Shown: positions 35,195 through 51,200 of the stretch, one piece after another
Numbering within the stretch: position 1 is the first letter of the stretch
How the letters are laid out: each line of letters begins with the position of its first letter
Assembly (NCBI RefSeq): GCF_963675165.1
Contig: NC_087393.1
Coordinates: 124,001-188,000 of the forward strand
Origin: Halichondria panicea
Taxonomy: Eukaryota > Porifera > Demospongiae > Suberitida > Halichondriidae
Reading direction: 5' to 3'
DNA: 64,000 nt
Notes under the pieces: model-generated
The model's database searches: none
Seen by the model: only the letters and a program-made list of their open reading frames with translations
Told to the model about the DNA's origin: nothing
Program-made: the position numbers and the translations under genes

Positions 35195-35597
35195 CAAGTA
35201 ATTAACATTTCGTACAAAACTGTATAGTATTTCAGTAGTGTGTATATAACTATAATTATGTTCGTGGTGTGTCATTTTGAAAGTGTATTATCAGTCACAA
35301 AGTTACGTAAACTGTTATGTTTGTGCTACATCATCTTGTTGACACTAACATTTCATACAAAAAAACTATACTGTGTAATAGATGTGTACAATAACGTAAA
35401 CACAAAATACATATTTAACCACTGATGACACACACAGAACATACATGTTCCTCAGACATTACATCAGGCTCAGCTTGTTGACAATATAAATTTCACAATA
35501 AAGAACTATTATTATAATAATAACAGTAGTGTTGTCCAGAAGTCTTTTTTGTGTATTTATCTATTAATCAAAACACATCAAACATTAAACATGTGAA
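35195..35597. other. Convergent gap between the two CD225-like genes
   Basis: A 403-bp AT-rich stretch with AATAAAG near 35499 and TTTATT motifs near 35555 that can serve as polyadenylation signals on either strand. Nothing else is seen. Confidence 0.45.
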
Positions 35598-36459
35598 CTA
35601 TACACTAGCAACAATGATGACGTATATCACTATAGATACACAGAACACTACGCCAGCTGCAATGTCCAACCCAATAGCCACGGACATAAAGAGCCTGGAC
35701 TGCTTCTGCAGCTCTCGAGACTTGGAGTAGCCATAGTTGAAACCCTGTGCGGAAATAGACAACATCTGATCATAATTATATACACGCATACATAAATTGT
35801 GTCAAGCTAACTTCAACTGCTGAGGAGTGCGCCCAATCAGATTGCAGTAATTCTAAGATAACGATATTCACATTGCCAAATTCAATTTGGCCTCAACAGC
35901 CATAGTTAGTTATTTTACTACACATAAGTGAGGCTTACCACCACGGAGAGGATAAGTGCTGGTACGAAGCAGAGGAACAGAGGCCATGCCCAAAAGCAGC
36001 ATGACATGAGTATGATTGTTACGATGAAGGCTCTAGGGTCGGGCTTCTCTGAGGGTGGCGTGACAGTCATGGTAGCAACTCCAGGCTGGTTTGTCACCAC
36101 CACGTTCTGTATAGGGATATCACCTCACACTAATGTTAGCAGCTATACAGAGTAGTTACAGCTACAACCATTCAGCTTGTTGATTCGACATTGATGATGA
36201 TTGTGCCTAGCTTACAAAGTGTGCATACTAACTCACGGTGTTGCTGGACTGTTGTTGGGCTCCCATATTGGCTGGGGCAGGAGGGTACTGGTTGGCCGGG
36301 GCAGGAGAGTACATGCTGCGAGGATACTCATGGGGCACTTGCTGCAGAGGACGGTAGCCACCGTGTTGTTGTTGACCGGAGTTACTCGCTACCACAGACG
36401 GTGAGGAAGTAACAAATACATAATAATATCCAAGATGATTTAGTGGAATACTTACTCAT
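35598..36459 (-). CDS. CD225/dispanin-like two-TM protein B
   Basis: Exons 36456-36459, 36237-36388, 35939-36106 and 35598-35744 (156 aa). As in gene A, the first exon is ATG plus one base and the second encodes a proline/glutamine/tyrosine-rich stretch (SPAPANQYPPAPANMGAQQQ). The third begins NVVVTNQPG against NTVVVTGAPS in A and contains AWPLFLCFVPALILSVV. The last begins GFNYGYSK against GYNYRHSH and holds the second TM. Identical intron phases and order show that A and B are duplicates in opposite orientation. It lacks the cysteine-rich tail of A. Confidence 0.55.
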
Positions 36460-36531
36460 TTTGATCTGAACTGCAGAATTCCTCTATCACTGGATGTACC
36501 TGGTACGTTAGCTAGCTGCAATGATCGATCG

Positions 36532-36588
36532 TAATCTCATGAACTTCCTTTGGGTTCCCAAAGGAAGGGCGGCTGATTCATGAGATTA
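36532..36588. mobile_element. 57-bp hairpin related to the 19295 MITE
   Basis: TAATCTCATGAA...CTTCCTTTGGG pairs with the right arm CCCAAAGGAAG...TTCATGAGATTA. The right arm keeps GGGCGGCTGATTCATGAGAT, shared with the 74-bp element; the left arm has lost AATCAGCCGCC. Flanking duplication is not clear. It sits in the 230-bp divergent gap between the CD225-like gene B and the METTL25B-like gene. Confidence 0.65.
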
Positions 36589-36689
36589 TAGTCATCGAGC
36601 TAGAGACCACGCCTTCTCAGCTGTTCTGGGAAAGGCGTTATCTCGAGCGGCCTGTAATAGAGCACTTCACATGGCCTGGTTATAAAAAG

Positions 36690-39173
<2,484 letters not shown>

Positions 39174-39656
39174 AACACCATAGAAACAGAAATTTTGTAT
39201 ATACACACATTTTTCAAATAAATTAAAAATTTCCATAAAAAGTGAATGTGGCTATAAATGTGTGTGCTATAGCATTAAAAAAAGTATTATAATTATTATT
39301 GCACTCGTTGCGTTCTACACAATCATCAAAGATCTATAGGCCAGAAGGTCATTAAGGGGAAGTCCAGTTGCTTTTCTGCTCTGTGGTCGTTACGTCTTGA
39401 GGCTAGACTGGTTGTGGCAGCCGACCGAAATGATTGGTCCAAGTAGGCTGGTGCCACCTCAAGCCTGTGTGTGTGTGTGTGTGTGTGGGGTGTGTGTGAG
39501 GTGTGTGTGGTGTGGTGTGTGTGTGTGTGAGGGGGGGGGGGCAGGACCTAGCTGGTGTGTAACAATTACAAACATTTACAGAAAATGTTTTGGATTGCAA
39601 TTTCTCAGTGAAAATAATGATGGCATTTCTAGCTAGCTCTATTTGATAACTGCACT
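39174..39656. other. Convergent gap, METTL25B-like / PIK3R5-like
   Basis: AATAAA at 39217-39222 is a likely polyadenylation signal for the plus-strand gene. A GT/G-rich tract occupies 39468-39540. No coding is seen. Confidence 0.5.
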
Positions 39657-42600
39657 TCACCTGATAACGTTCTCCACGAGCATGTCCAGATCATTGTCCA
39701 CCATGACAGTGAGAGGCTTGTCCCTCGTCTCTAGGATCAGGTCACATGAGTGATGGAGGGTCTCCTCCTGAGCACGCACCTTGCTGCCACCAAACCTACC
39801 TCCCTCAACCTGGGCCTTCACAATTGTCAGCTCAAAACTTTCATTCTCTGTGGCCGGGGGAGGATAATAGGACAAGACACTTTGTTAAATTATCCACAAT
39901 AGACGCAGCAGAGAGACACACACACACACACACATGAATGAAAGGCAGGTTCACAATACGACACTATAATTATGATGTAAGATTCCCCCCCCCCTCCAAT
40001 TAACCATGTCGTATTGTGAATCAAGGCACTACAGTAAAGGCACACAGCTAACTGGCACACAGCTAGCTAACTGACACACAGCTAGACTGACACACACTGT
40101 AGCATGTTGGACCTCAAGAACCGTGCCATACGAGAGTGATCAGATAAACAGATCACATGACAGATTACATGAATGTCACATGACGAGCACTCTCTACCTG
40201 GGTTGGGCACACCAGTGTCACCTGCACGCGGTATATTACTAGCCCGTACCGCCCACACATTCGTCATCTCCATTATCTCGGAGCGCCTCAGGCTGTGGTC
40301 GAGAGCCAGCTGTGAGGGGGCGGGATTGTGTGCATGTGGTAAGTGTGAGGGTGTGGGAATGTCCTTACCTCTGTCATTGTGACATTAGCTTCAAATGGTT
40401 TTACTTGTCGACCTGAGAAAGAGATAATCATATTTAAATATACATACAGTATAGGTCGACCTATACAGAGCATTTTTGACATTGGATCAACGATACTCAA
40501 GTTAAGGCTGTTGAAAGATGTTCAACTACATCCCGTTCGGTTTGGGGATTCTTTTGGCTGCCATAACTTGAATTCCGTGGATCTAATGTCAATTTTTTTA
40601 GGATTTTCTGAAAGCTTAGAAAAAAATAGTTGAAATGGTGTCATCAAAAATCATATTTGATACATAAAAGTATTTGCCAATTTAGCGATACCATGAATAA
40701 ATAGCCCATGGTCCAAGGCCGAAAAATGACAAATTATGGCCCCGACAAAATGTTGGATTTATAACGAATGAAAATCAGAAAATTAGAGATGTTATTGGAC
40801 CAACGTAACCATAATTATGGCCATTCAAAGGAAACACACTCACTGTACATGGGCTAGCTCTCAACCAATCCGATTGGTCTGCCAACACACATCTCCACCC
40901 ACACCACACTACCCCTCACACCCACCCACTCACTGTGCTTCTTCCCGGAGAGTCTCTGAACGTCTAATCTGTGAAGCATGATGACCTCACGATGTTCTAT
41001 CTTGCCACTCTTTTCATTCTTCAGACTCATCTTGACTCTGAACAGCTTCATGTGGATACAGTGACTTGCCTCCTGAGTGTACTGGGCTACCGTGTCAATG
41101 AGCAGCTGCATGTGTGTGGTGTGTGTGTGTGTGTGTGTGTGGGGTGAGCATGTGACAGTATAATTATCTTCCCAATGGTTATAATTTATGAAGGTTGACT
41201 GTAATCTGTAGCTACTTGCATATAATTATAACGATGGAGAGATTGTGTACCTTGGCTGGAGTCATGGGCACCTTGTTGGATTGAGAACCATCACCCTCCG
41301 TTGCCATGGGAGACATCGCTCGGTCACCGAGACCTTTGGACTTTGGAGGATCAAAGGGAACATCCTGCATAAGGAAAACATGCCACAACTGAGTAACTGT
41401 ACGCAGAGCTTCATGCAAATGAACAGTGGAATCCCTCTTAATGGGCGCCCTTGAAGAAAGGTCAACTGTAACCAGGTCCCAAATGAACAGTTGTGCACAA
41501 AACATCCTCTTAAAATAACAAACAATGGCCACTCTGTAACCAAATGGTGATACATGTACTAATGAAGGTATAGCACTATAGTCACAACTGTACACGCACT
41601 CACGGCTGGTAGTAGTCTGAGGAGGTGGTGGGCTGCTATCATGAGGTTACGCTCGTACCAGCTGTCCATGTGAGCCAGGAATCTGCCAATGTGGACATCA
41701 TTACCACTCGTGTTAAACTGTTCCATCATCGGCTCCGGCAGGTCTGGGTGGTCAGGTGGAGAGGAAGCCCCGCCCATATCTATCCCATACAGGGTTGACG
41801 CTCTAGATAGAGGCACGTGGTAGAATCGAATATCCAATCCACTGAATAGATTTGGTTCGTCCATTCTCAAATGAGCGTATGCCTTAGCAGCGTGACTCAC
41901 CATGATGTCGTTACCGGCTAGTACAATTTTAACCAGTTTCAAACTTGGCCTGTGAGTAGGGGACAGCACTGTACTAGCAGACTCTTTCCTAGAGCGACGC
42001 TTCACTGATAAATTGTACGAAGTGCTCTTCCGTTTGAGTTGTGTTCGTAGACTATTGAGAGGATTGCTGCTGATACTCATAGATCGGGTAGGAGGTGTCC
42101 CCCCGCTCATGCTAGGATACCGTCTCAGGCCCGGAGATCCAGTCGCATTCGCTGATAAACTGTTGGTACGAGAAGGAATCATTCCTTGATGGTACGTCTG
42201 TCGTCTCTCGAGCAGCTGCTTTGGTGTCGGGGGATCATGATCCTGACTAGCTTGAGGGGAGCGCTGGTCATCACTTGTCTTGTTGGAGATGGTGTCATCG
42301 CTAGTAGAGAAAGCAAGGGTTGTAGGTGAACTAGGAGGACACGAATCTTGGCTCATATCCGTTGATGTGTCATTTTCTTTGTCGTCCAAAATTGCAGAAA
42401 TATCACCGTTTGGCACGTGGTTAATGTCTCCGTTTGTCATGTGATGTTCACTATCGCCATTAGTCAAGACCTCGACACTATCCAGGCTTTCCTCAATCGA
42501 AGAAGGCAGTTTGCGAATACTTGGCACACGATCTGGCTCCTCCACATATTCCTGCCTCGAGATTTTGGGGGTGGCCTTTTGTTGAGATTTGATAAGTATC

Positions 42601-45600
42601 TCTCTGAAGTTGACGAGGATTGTTGGATATTGTGTGTTGTCGAGTGAGTGGGTGTGAAAGTGTGGGGGCGGGAGTGGGAAAGATGACAAGTGACCCTCTG
42701 AGAACTGGAGCTCATCATCGGAACTGCTGCAGCTGACGGCACTGTCTCGTTGCTCATCTGATTCTGTGTGTGTGTGTGTGTGTGTGGGGTGTGTGTGTGT
42801 GATGTGTGTGTGTGTGATGTGTGTGTGTGATGTGTGTGTGTGTGATGTGTGTGTGGGGGGTGGGGGGGGTAATGAAGTACATGGACATCCACATACAAAG
42901 ATCGATCTAGATATGATAGTACATAAACACGTATCTCAATCAAGTTGACCACACCCACCCTGGCGTACCTGCGTGCTGCTTGATGGTTGTGTGGAGTTGC
43001 TTGAGCTGGTTAGTGAGAGTGCGCACTGGGTCCTCTTCAGGTATAGTGTTAGTGGCATTGTCTGTCAGCTCTAGTAACTGGTGACAGAACTTCCTCAAGG
43101 CATCCGATGAGAGTCGCTGTGAGGGTGTGTGAGGTGTTAGGGTGTGCGTGGGGGTGTGTGATAAGTGAGCCTACCCGTAGCTTCCCCTCCAGCTCAACAA
43201 TGTCAGTATCGTGAGGCATCACTGACATGAAACAATCTGAGCAACGCAGTAAAAGAAACACTCAAATCTCAAATTTGGAATGCTTGGGCCATAATTTCCC
43301 CAAAACAGGTACACATATTTTTTTTAAACACATCACCTGAAAGGTCTATCTCTAAGCTTTCAGAAAATCATAAAATTAACGTTATTAGACCATCGAAACT
43401 AAAGTTATGGCCGTTCAAAGATTGTATTTAACGCTAGGCCCCCATATACAGTACATGCATGATAATGGAGGATACTCCTAATGAGCAGTCTCTGCAGTGA
43501 GAGCTGATCAAGAGGTTCTTGTTGGAGGGAGAAGATGTCGTTGAAGAGAGCCCCACGTGACAGAGGGTGGGAGGTGTCTACCATCATGTGAACTAGCTGC
43601 TGACGAATCCTGCACATGGAGGCAGGAAACAAGGAGGAGATGACAAGACGAGAGATATAAATGCACAATTTAAAAACATTAGTGTGAGTACTTAAATTAC
43701 GTCTATCAACAAACATGCAATGCATCTCCGTGGCTACCCGGCCTCTTCATTCCCTGCAGCTACTATTCGAGACCTCACCTGGTGGCATGCAGCTTGACTC
43801 CAACGTTCTGCTCGGCCATGACCTTGCGTCTGAAGTTGGTCCCGCGAACCTTGCCCTCCAGTAGGATGAGGTCCAGTACACGACGAGAGAACTCAGCGTG
43901 GGCTAGCGGCCATGTATAGAATGGTATCACTGCTCTATATACCTCCATCGTGTCCACAGGACCCAGCTGTATGTGCGGGGAGGGACAGTAGCTAGTGATT
44001 AAGAACTGAAAATATCATGAATTTAAGGAATTAAGTTATTCTGACGGGTTGTGTACTATAGAATGAAAACAGTTACAGTAAGCATCTCGGTGGGATGTGG
44101 TACAGACTGACAATGGGTATTGCCTTGTACACTTGAATGGTGTATATAGTTATGGTCATGAGGCTAACAAGATTAAGCTATAGATAAGAACAATGTACAC
44201 GTCACTTTCTCACGTACAGTAATTATATATATAGACCCACCATGCTAACAGAAACCTTAGAGTCATGAGTGTCACAATAGCTCTAGCTTACACAGCAAAA
44301 CCTTTTGTTGAGTTGTTTTTCTAAAACATGAGTGCTTCTATAGCTGTGCCAAAGCTAAGTGCACTCACTATAATTAAATAGCAGCAAAAACACACACGCT
44401 GAATAAATGTGTAGATATGGGACAATCAACCAATCAAATCAGTGCGCCTCTGAGATATAATAATTATACAGTGTATAAAGTATGAAGTGCAGTAAGGCTG
44501 AAAGAACACAAACCACAAACTAGCGGAACTAGTAACAGGCTTCATCTATATCCTCACCATGGTGATGAGCTCCCTGAAGAGGTGGAGCATGGGTAGGAGG
44601 ACCTCACCGTCACCATAGTCATGGCTGTGAGATATCTCCTTCTTGATGATCCCTAGCACCTGATTGGTCGCCTGCTGGAGGAGGTGTGGCTTACAAGAGA
44701 CGAGGTGACGAAGACGCACATACGAGAGGTTGTCTGTGAGGGGGCGGAGGAGTTATAGCATACGTTATAATTTCCCTAATTCTAATTACAGGAATAATGG
44801 ACACACCCACTCACCGTTGCCATAGACACAGAGGCGGCACTGGTCTGGAGGGAGGCGGCCGAACTGTGACCTCCGATGATTACAGTAGACACTCTCCACA
44901 AGGACCCGAGTCAGTTCCATCTCCTCATGTTCTGACATCAGCCCCACCCCTTCTTTGAAGCTGACCTTGTGCAGGGGAGAGGAGATACTGACCTCCTTGG
45001 ATTGGGCTACCGAGAACGTTTTGATCACCTGAGATCAAAGGAATAGGGAGACCACATCAAAGGATTTAGTATGAGATCAAAGAAAAAGAGAAACTTACAC
45101 TCTCCTCAAAACCATCAGCTTTCTTGGTATCGTCAGAGTTGCGAGCTACACGTGTGTACAAGTGTTGCCTTGTCAATCAAACAAACAATGACCACATTCG
45201 CTCGTACATAAACATTTACATGTACTCTACATGAGCTGTTTTGGATGTTTAAAGATACACAGTAAACAACATACGAGCACAGAGCACACACTCCACACAC
45301 ACACACACACACACACACTCCACACACACTCACCCAGGTTCCAGCGTAGGTACATATGACGCAGATGCATGGTGGGAGTGAAGCCGTGCCATTCCTTGAG
45401 ATGCTTAATGGTTCGAATAATGGAGAACTGCAACTCGAGTGTGAGGTAGTCAAGGAAACAACAATGTACGTAACAGTGAAAATGAATTCCACGCTACTAG
45501 CCCAGCCAATAATTATAACAACATATCACGGCTAACGTCAACAAGAGCTAGAGGTGTGGATGATGTAATTATGCATTGTTTTGATAGAAGAATCAATTCT

Positions 45601-47503
45601 AAAGAAGGCAACCACAAACAAAGGGAGGGCAAAAGAAATCCTTGGCCTGTATGAATAACCACATCCTGCGTGTAGTCCAACATGTGTTCCTTGTGTACCA
45701 TACAATTTCTGTTTGTGGCATACCACTGACTAGGAGAGGCTTCAATCATGGTCAACACACATGCACACACTATTAGCCCAGCTGGCTCTGTACAGTGGGG
45801 TGGATATGTGCACTGCTCTTGGTGTTGGTTGGGAGAGGTTTGGAGGCCCAGGACTTGTACTTGGAGTACTCCACTGGCAGCTCAACCAGGTCCCTGTACA
45901 CTCCAGCTAGTGGCTTCAGACCTGCATGTGTGAGGGATGATGTTAGGGGTGGGTGAATGAAGCCCAAGAAGCCAGGTTCTATTGATTCTGGCAACAGGAT
46001 GTTAATATCTTCATAACTTAATTGTGATTACATGCAGGAAACTCGTACATTATATAGCCGTAGGTATGTGGTCTCAAAGTGATGATAGTACAATCATTAA
46101 AAAACCACAATTTCAAACGTTCAACTGACACTTGATATTCTAATCCATCCACTGGGAGGACAAGGAAACCATTGGCAGAGGATATCAAGTGACAGAATGA
46201 GAAGCCTACCCACTTTGCTTGAGAGTGAACACTACACTGACACATGCATCACTACACTACACTAGTTACTTGCGTACTCAGCATGTCTAATAACAACACT
46301 TGGGACACCTTTCAATGCTTGCTTATAGCCACTGATCATCATCGTGTGTACATGTACTTTATCTTGAAGAGTAAACAAAAACTTATGCTATACGGATGTA
46401 AGTATTGAAACTTGCCGTGTTCGCTGTCCAATGAGATGAGCTTGGCAATGAGGCATACAATATAGCTGCAGGGGATGAATACAAAATCTTCATTATAGCA
46501 TAGCTAGTCCGAAGTCTGTGCATGATCAATGTGAAGTGACCTCAGAGGTGACATTGGAAGTGGTTACTTACAAAAAAACTCCATGGAAACCATAAATGAA
46601 TTTGAAGCGATTACTACAGGAAGTTTATACAGCTAAGAAGTTCTCAAGGATTGTGGTGACTCAGTCACTTAGTATTATACCACCTCTCACTACAATACAC
46701 AAAGCTGCTATGGTCTGGCTAGAGGTGTGACAACGGGAGGCTTTGAACAAGCCAGTAAAGGCATTCCATTGTGCAACACCCCACAATGCTGTGCTCCCAT
46801 ATCTAGGACTATAGTGTTGAGTTAAATATCAGTATTGGTGCTTCGAAATACTTCCACAATTAACACTTATTCCACTATTAACACTTATTCCACAGCTTAG
46901 CTCACACAGATGCTCTCATTAGCTCATGTTAACAGAAGCCTTATTGCACACACGCTGTTGTGATATTCTACTAGACTAAAGTGTGGTCTACAGCAGAGCT
47001 GCTAGGGTGACTGTGATCATCTATGCGTGCAGCTCCTAGCTAGCTAGTATATACACTGCAATAAATAGTACACGCATCCAGTACATGCATACACATAACA
47101 CTACAGTGTGTCCAATGCTTAATGTTCCGTACCGTACCATAGAATATAAACCATTCAACGATTGTCCCTGGCATGCTCAACACAATAGCTTCACCACTGA
47201 CTAGGTCCAGTCAACTGATACAATGCAAGCTAGTGTGTAGCTCTCTGTCTAGTTTAGTATACATACAGTACATACAGTGGTGTCCATTCACAGCTAGCTC
47301 ATCAATTTGCTTCCATAATTACGAGAGCATGCAGGCATGTGTGGTACGTACCTGCTCACAGCTTCCTCACTGTTAGACAGCTGCTTCCAGAAGTCAGGGG
47401 GGGTGAGGTTGGGTTTACCATAGTTCTCCAGTTTCAAGAACTCTTCAACTTTGAGGCATAGATTGAAACACTTCGAGTCCACTTTTGAGCTCGAGATAGG
47501 CAT
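39657..47503 (-). CDS. PIK3R5/6: PI3K-gamma-type adaptor subunit (PIK3R5 p101 / PIK3R6 p84 family)
   Basis: Seventeen exons: 47352-47503, 46416-46465, 45794-45921, 45334-45427, 45099-45145, 44815-45028, 44558-44733, 43779-43966, 43476-43609, 43175-43236, 42969-43116, 41604-42763, 41251-41364, 40934-41105, 40369-40412, 40198-40309, 39657-39847 (1061 aa; human p101 880). The N-terminal helical part has DFWKQLSNSEEAV, YRAVIPFYTWPLAHAEFSRR and RQQLVHMMVDTSHPLSRGAL. A Ser-rich, probably phosphorylated linker follows (exon 12). The conserved C-terminal half contains LKLVKIVLAGND, VSHAAKAYAHLRM, FYHVPL, DSWYERNLM (human DPWYERNVLG), FRVKMSLKN, NVWAVRASNIPR and a final beta-rich segment. In vertebrates this subunit couples p110-gamma to G-beta-gamma. 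Intron 2 appears to use a GC donor (CACG|GCAAGT). Introns 1 (46466-47351) and 7 (43967-44557) are long with nothing recognised. Confidence 0.78.
40454..40845. repeat. Copy of the inverted-repeat element family in PIK3R5/6 intron 14
   Basis: It contains GACATTGGATCAACGATACT, GCCATAACTTGAATTCCGTG, the core ATGGTCCAAGGCCGAAAAAT and a second arm ending near 40820 (ATAATTATGGCCATTCAAAG). It is close in sequence to the POLR3H array units but partly truncated. Confidence 0.75.
42765..42866. repeat. GT microsatellite in PIK3R5/6 intron 11
   Basis: Interrupted GT/GTGAT tract abutting the exon 12 acceptor. Confidence 0.88.
43262..43430. repeat. Half copy of the inverted-repeat element family
   Basis: In intron 9 of the PIK3R5/6-like gene: CTGAAAGGTCTATCTCTAAG, CTTTCAGAAAATCATAAAAT, CTAAAGTTATGGCCGTTCAA. 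It resembles the PCYT2 copy (both share TTAACGTTATT before the CCATCG motif). Confidence 0.65.
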
Positions 47504-47747
47504 GGTAGGCTACTAGTAGTACATGCAGTGTAGCTTGAGTGTTAAGTACTTGTTACTAATTTAATAGCTATAGCTTTGATAATGGTTCAACATCATTTCA
47601 ACAAGAGTCTTACACAAAAGGGGCGGTGCCCAACAAATACAAAAAGGAAATAAAATGAAAAATGAAAACCATCATTTCCCACAGCACCTTGCTAGCACAA
47701 AAAAAAACACCACAGATCAACAGTCTACAGAGCACTACAGAGTTTTG

Positions 47748-48137
47748 CTATTTGTTCTTACTAGCATGCATTTCGTCTTTCACAAAGTCAAAAGCACTGC
47801 CTTTGTTTGATTTTCCTAGGAAGCTGAAGCCACTGTCAGAAGTGGGTGTGTCTGCTGCAGTAGCCCCTGTCATAGAGGCAGCTCTCTGCACTGGCCTGGC
47901 TTCACCCCCCACCACCATCCCAGGCTGCTGCAGGGGAGAAGGAATCAGTGGCCAATAAAACTAAGAATATGCAATTACAATTACAAGACATCTCTAGGTT
48001 TATTATTACACAGGACAAGGATCCTCTCAACTACTCTTATAAAATACATCTTCAGTGTTACTTTTAGGAGGACAATACAGCTACTCCCAGAGTTAGAGGG
48101 CTCCACAACTCTATCTACTATGTAACACGCACGCACG

Positions 48138-48193
<56 letters not shown>

Positions 48194-48223
48194 GCTACAT
48201 GCCATGTAACAGTGCACAGTAGT

Positions 48224-48262
<39 letters not shown>

Positions 48263-51200
48263 CACACACACACGTACCTGGCCTCCATACTGCACCCTCT
48301 GTTGTTGCCCAGTCATTGGCATGTACATCATGGGCACACCACCCCCTTGTGCCACACCCCCTCCATACGCCTGCCCAACAGGGGCATACAGAATTCCACC
48401 TTGATTCAGCAGCCCTCCTTGTTGTTGAGGATAGCCTGTGTTTCCAGTGTTAATTAGAGGCTGTCCTGATGTCATAGCCCCTCCACTCATGGAGGCAGGT
48501 TGTAACGGTTGTAACGCTGCAAAGAATGGCTGCTCCCTGTGTGCTGTGGGAGGAGTGGACATCGATGACGACGTATTGCTCAGATCAACCCCGGCCAAAT
48601 CACCCAGGAGACCATTACTACTCGACTGTGCTGGTTGAACCAATGAGATGTCAGTAGCAGTCACTGTGGCTATGGCCACTTGAGGGGTACTCAGTGAATT
48701 AGCTCTATTGGAGCGAATAGAGTCGCTTCGAGCAGTTCTCTTCAAGGGGTCAAAGTCCTCATCACCACCACCTTCAAACTCGATGAGAGAGTCCTCGCCA
48801 CTGCCTAGTAATGACTCTTCATGTGTGGGTGGGGCTTGAGGCTGTGTGGGTGGAGCTTGATGCTGTGTGGGTGGAGCATCCTGAGAGCTCCCATCATTCT
48901 ATACAATAGTATAATGATGCACTGTATAAACTGTTACAATACTATAATTATTATAAGTAGATGACCCTTACCAGTCCCAGAAGGTCCTCAAAGGAAGAGG
49001 GAGGGGCAACTGGTTTCACCTGTTTGACAGGTTTCTTGACCTGTTTAACTGGTTTTGGCCGACTCTTCTTCTCCCCGCTCACAGACATTCCAGAGAACAA
49101 GCTAGCAGCCAACTCACTTTGCTGTGGAGGGTACAATCAGTCATTACATTGTGGGCCTCGGGCTAACAGAAAGGGCGTATGAAGAGAAGAGGGCATGCAA
49201 CTCACAATGTATACTGTGTATGCGTCATATTGATGAGTCAACACGATATGCTATATTTAGCCATGATTTAGCCAACGGCCCACCAGGGAATAAAGGCTAG
49301 TCAGAGTATAAAGTGCACGTGCAATACATTCTTTACTATTTTTAGACATAATCCCCGCCCATTTGTAATACACTAGATTGTAGTTGCATGCCCTCTTCTC
49401 TTCATACGCCCTTGCTAATAACTAATAATGTTGCTTTAGCTACTAAAGATGGATTCGGACATTGTACATTGTTTTTTTAGGCTAAAATCCATCTTTCAAT
49501 GGAGTGTGATCTTGTACAGTATTACATACCTCTTGACTCACGACAGTTTCCTCCTTTTCTATCTCCTCATAGGCTCCTCCCCCTATATCCAAAATAGTGC
49601 TAGACTGCGTCTGATTGGACGACTGGCGCTCTGTCGGCTGGTACTGAGCAGCCTGGACATTCTGAGCATTCAACTGCATCAGGATCTGAAATACAGAGAC
49701 ACAATAAACAACATCTGTTCACTAGCTTCCTGGGTCATAAATATTAGCTATTGGTACAATAATAAGGGGAAACACCTAATCCACATGTACATGCATGTTA
49801 CAATATACAAGGCAGATATTACCAAAGCCCAACAAGCAGATACTTAAACAAGATGGCCAAGACTGTAATACCAACCTTGTTGGCCTTGGTCCTGATGGTG
49901 GTGTGTGGTGCCTGGGAGAGTGTGGACAACTCCTCCAACACTAGGTCAAGATAGGAGAGCATGTCGGGCAAGTCAGAGCGGGAGAGAGCTTCTATTACAA
50001 ACAGTGCCCTCTGTGAGTGTGCATGTGTGTGTGTGTGTGGGTGTGTGTGTGTGGGTGTGTGGGTGTAACAATATATTTAACTTTGCAGGCAATTAAATAA
50101 TACTCTCTACCTACATACATCCCAAAAAGTACACTCAAAACCATTTAGCAGCCTTCCCTCACCAGGACAACTTGGTTCTCCGCGGCACCAAGCTTCAGCC
50201 GCAAGTACTCCACCACTGACTGACAATCCAATACCCTGCATCGGCTCACAAACTTGACCAACATCTCCCTGGGGGGTGCTGCCTTGATCCCCCCTGGTGC
50301 TGTGATATCATCTACTAGTCTCTTCTCCTGCTCAGTGCTAGTGGACTCTAAATCATGGCCACCATTTTGTGGTTCCTCTATCAGTGTGGGTTCATGACGA
50401 GGTACACGAACTGTCTCAGGGGAGGAGTCCGCATGATCATCCCAACCACCACCAGCCTTTCCTGTCACATGACCTAGGGGAAGGAAGCCATTACCTAGTA
50501 TATAATTATGTAGCTATAGGCCATTCAATAAAATAATACAGTTTCACTTGTTCTATTGATCCCAACACACACACTCTCAAGGTAGTTCCACCAAAAGGTG
50601 ACAATTATGTATAGCCTTTGTTTTTGTCAAAATTGGTGGATTTCGCCTAAGCACAGAATTTGTATCTAAGCCCATCATTGGAAAGGTCATCCTGGGGCAC
50701 ACTAACCAACCCCCCCCCCCCCTCGGCCTGATAGCGCCCACCTAACCTTTTCCAGTGATAGTATCCCCCTCGGCCTGATAGCGCCCCCCCGTGTGGGGGG
50801 CAGAGGTAGTGTTCTGGAGATGGGGCACAGGGTCCATTGTCACATAGGTGGGGTCATACTGTATTGTCTTGCCAGCACTTGGCACACCAAACAGCTTCTT
50901 CAGTTTAGTAGCTGTGGAGTAAGTGATGGTGTGTGTGTGGGCGGGGAGGTTGAAGGTGATGGTGTGTGTGTGTGGGCGGGGGCTTACATGTAGTCGGCTG
51001 TTGTGATGGGGGTGTGTAGGAGCTGTTTCCAAATCCAGTGATCCGATTGGACGACTCTGAGCTCTGACTCTGACCTGTATGAAAATAATATGTGAAACGT
51101 TCTAGGAAGCTAGTGCAGATTGAAACCATCCATATTAATAACATCACAAAATGCATTTACTGTAGCTATAATTATAAAGACAGTGTAATACAAATTATGC

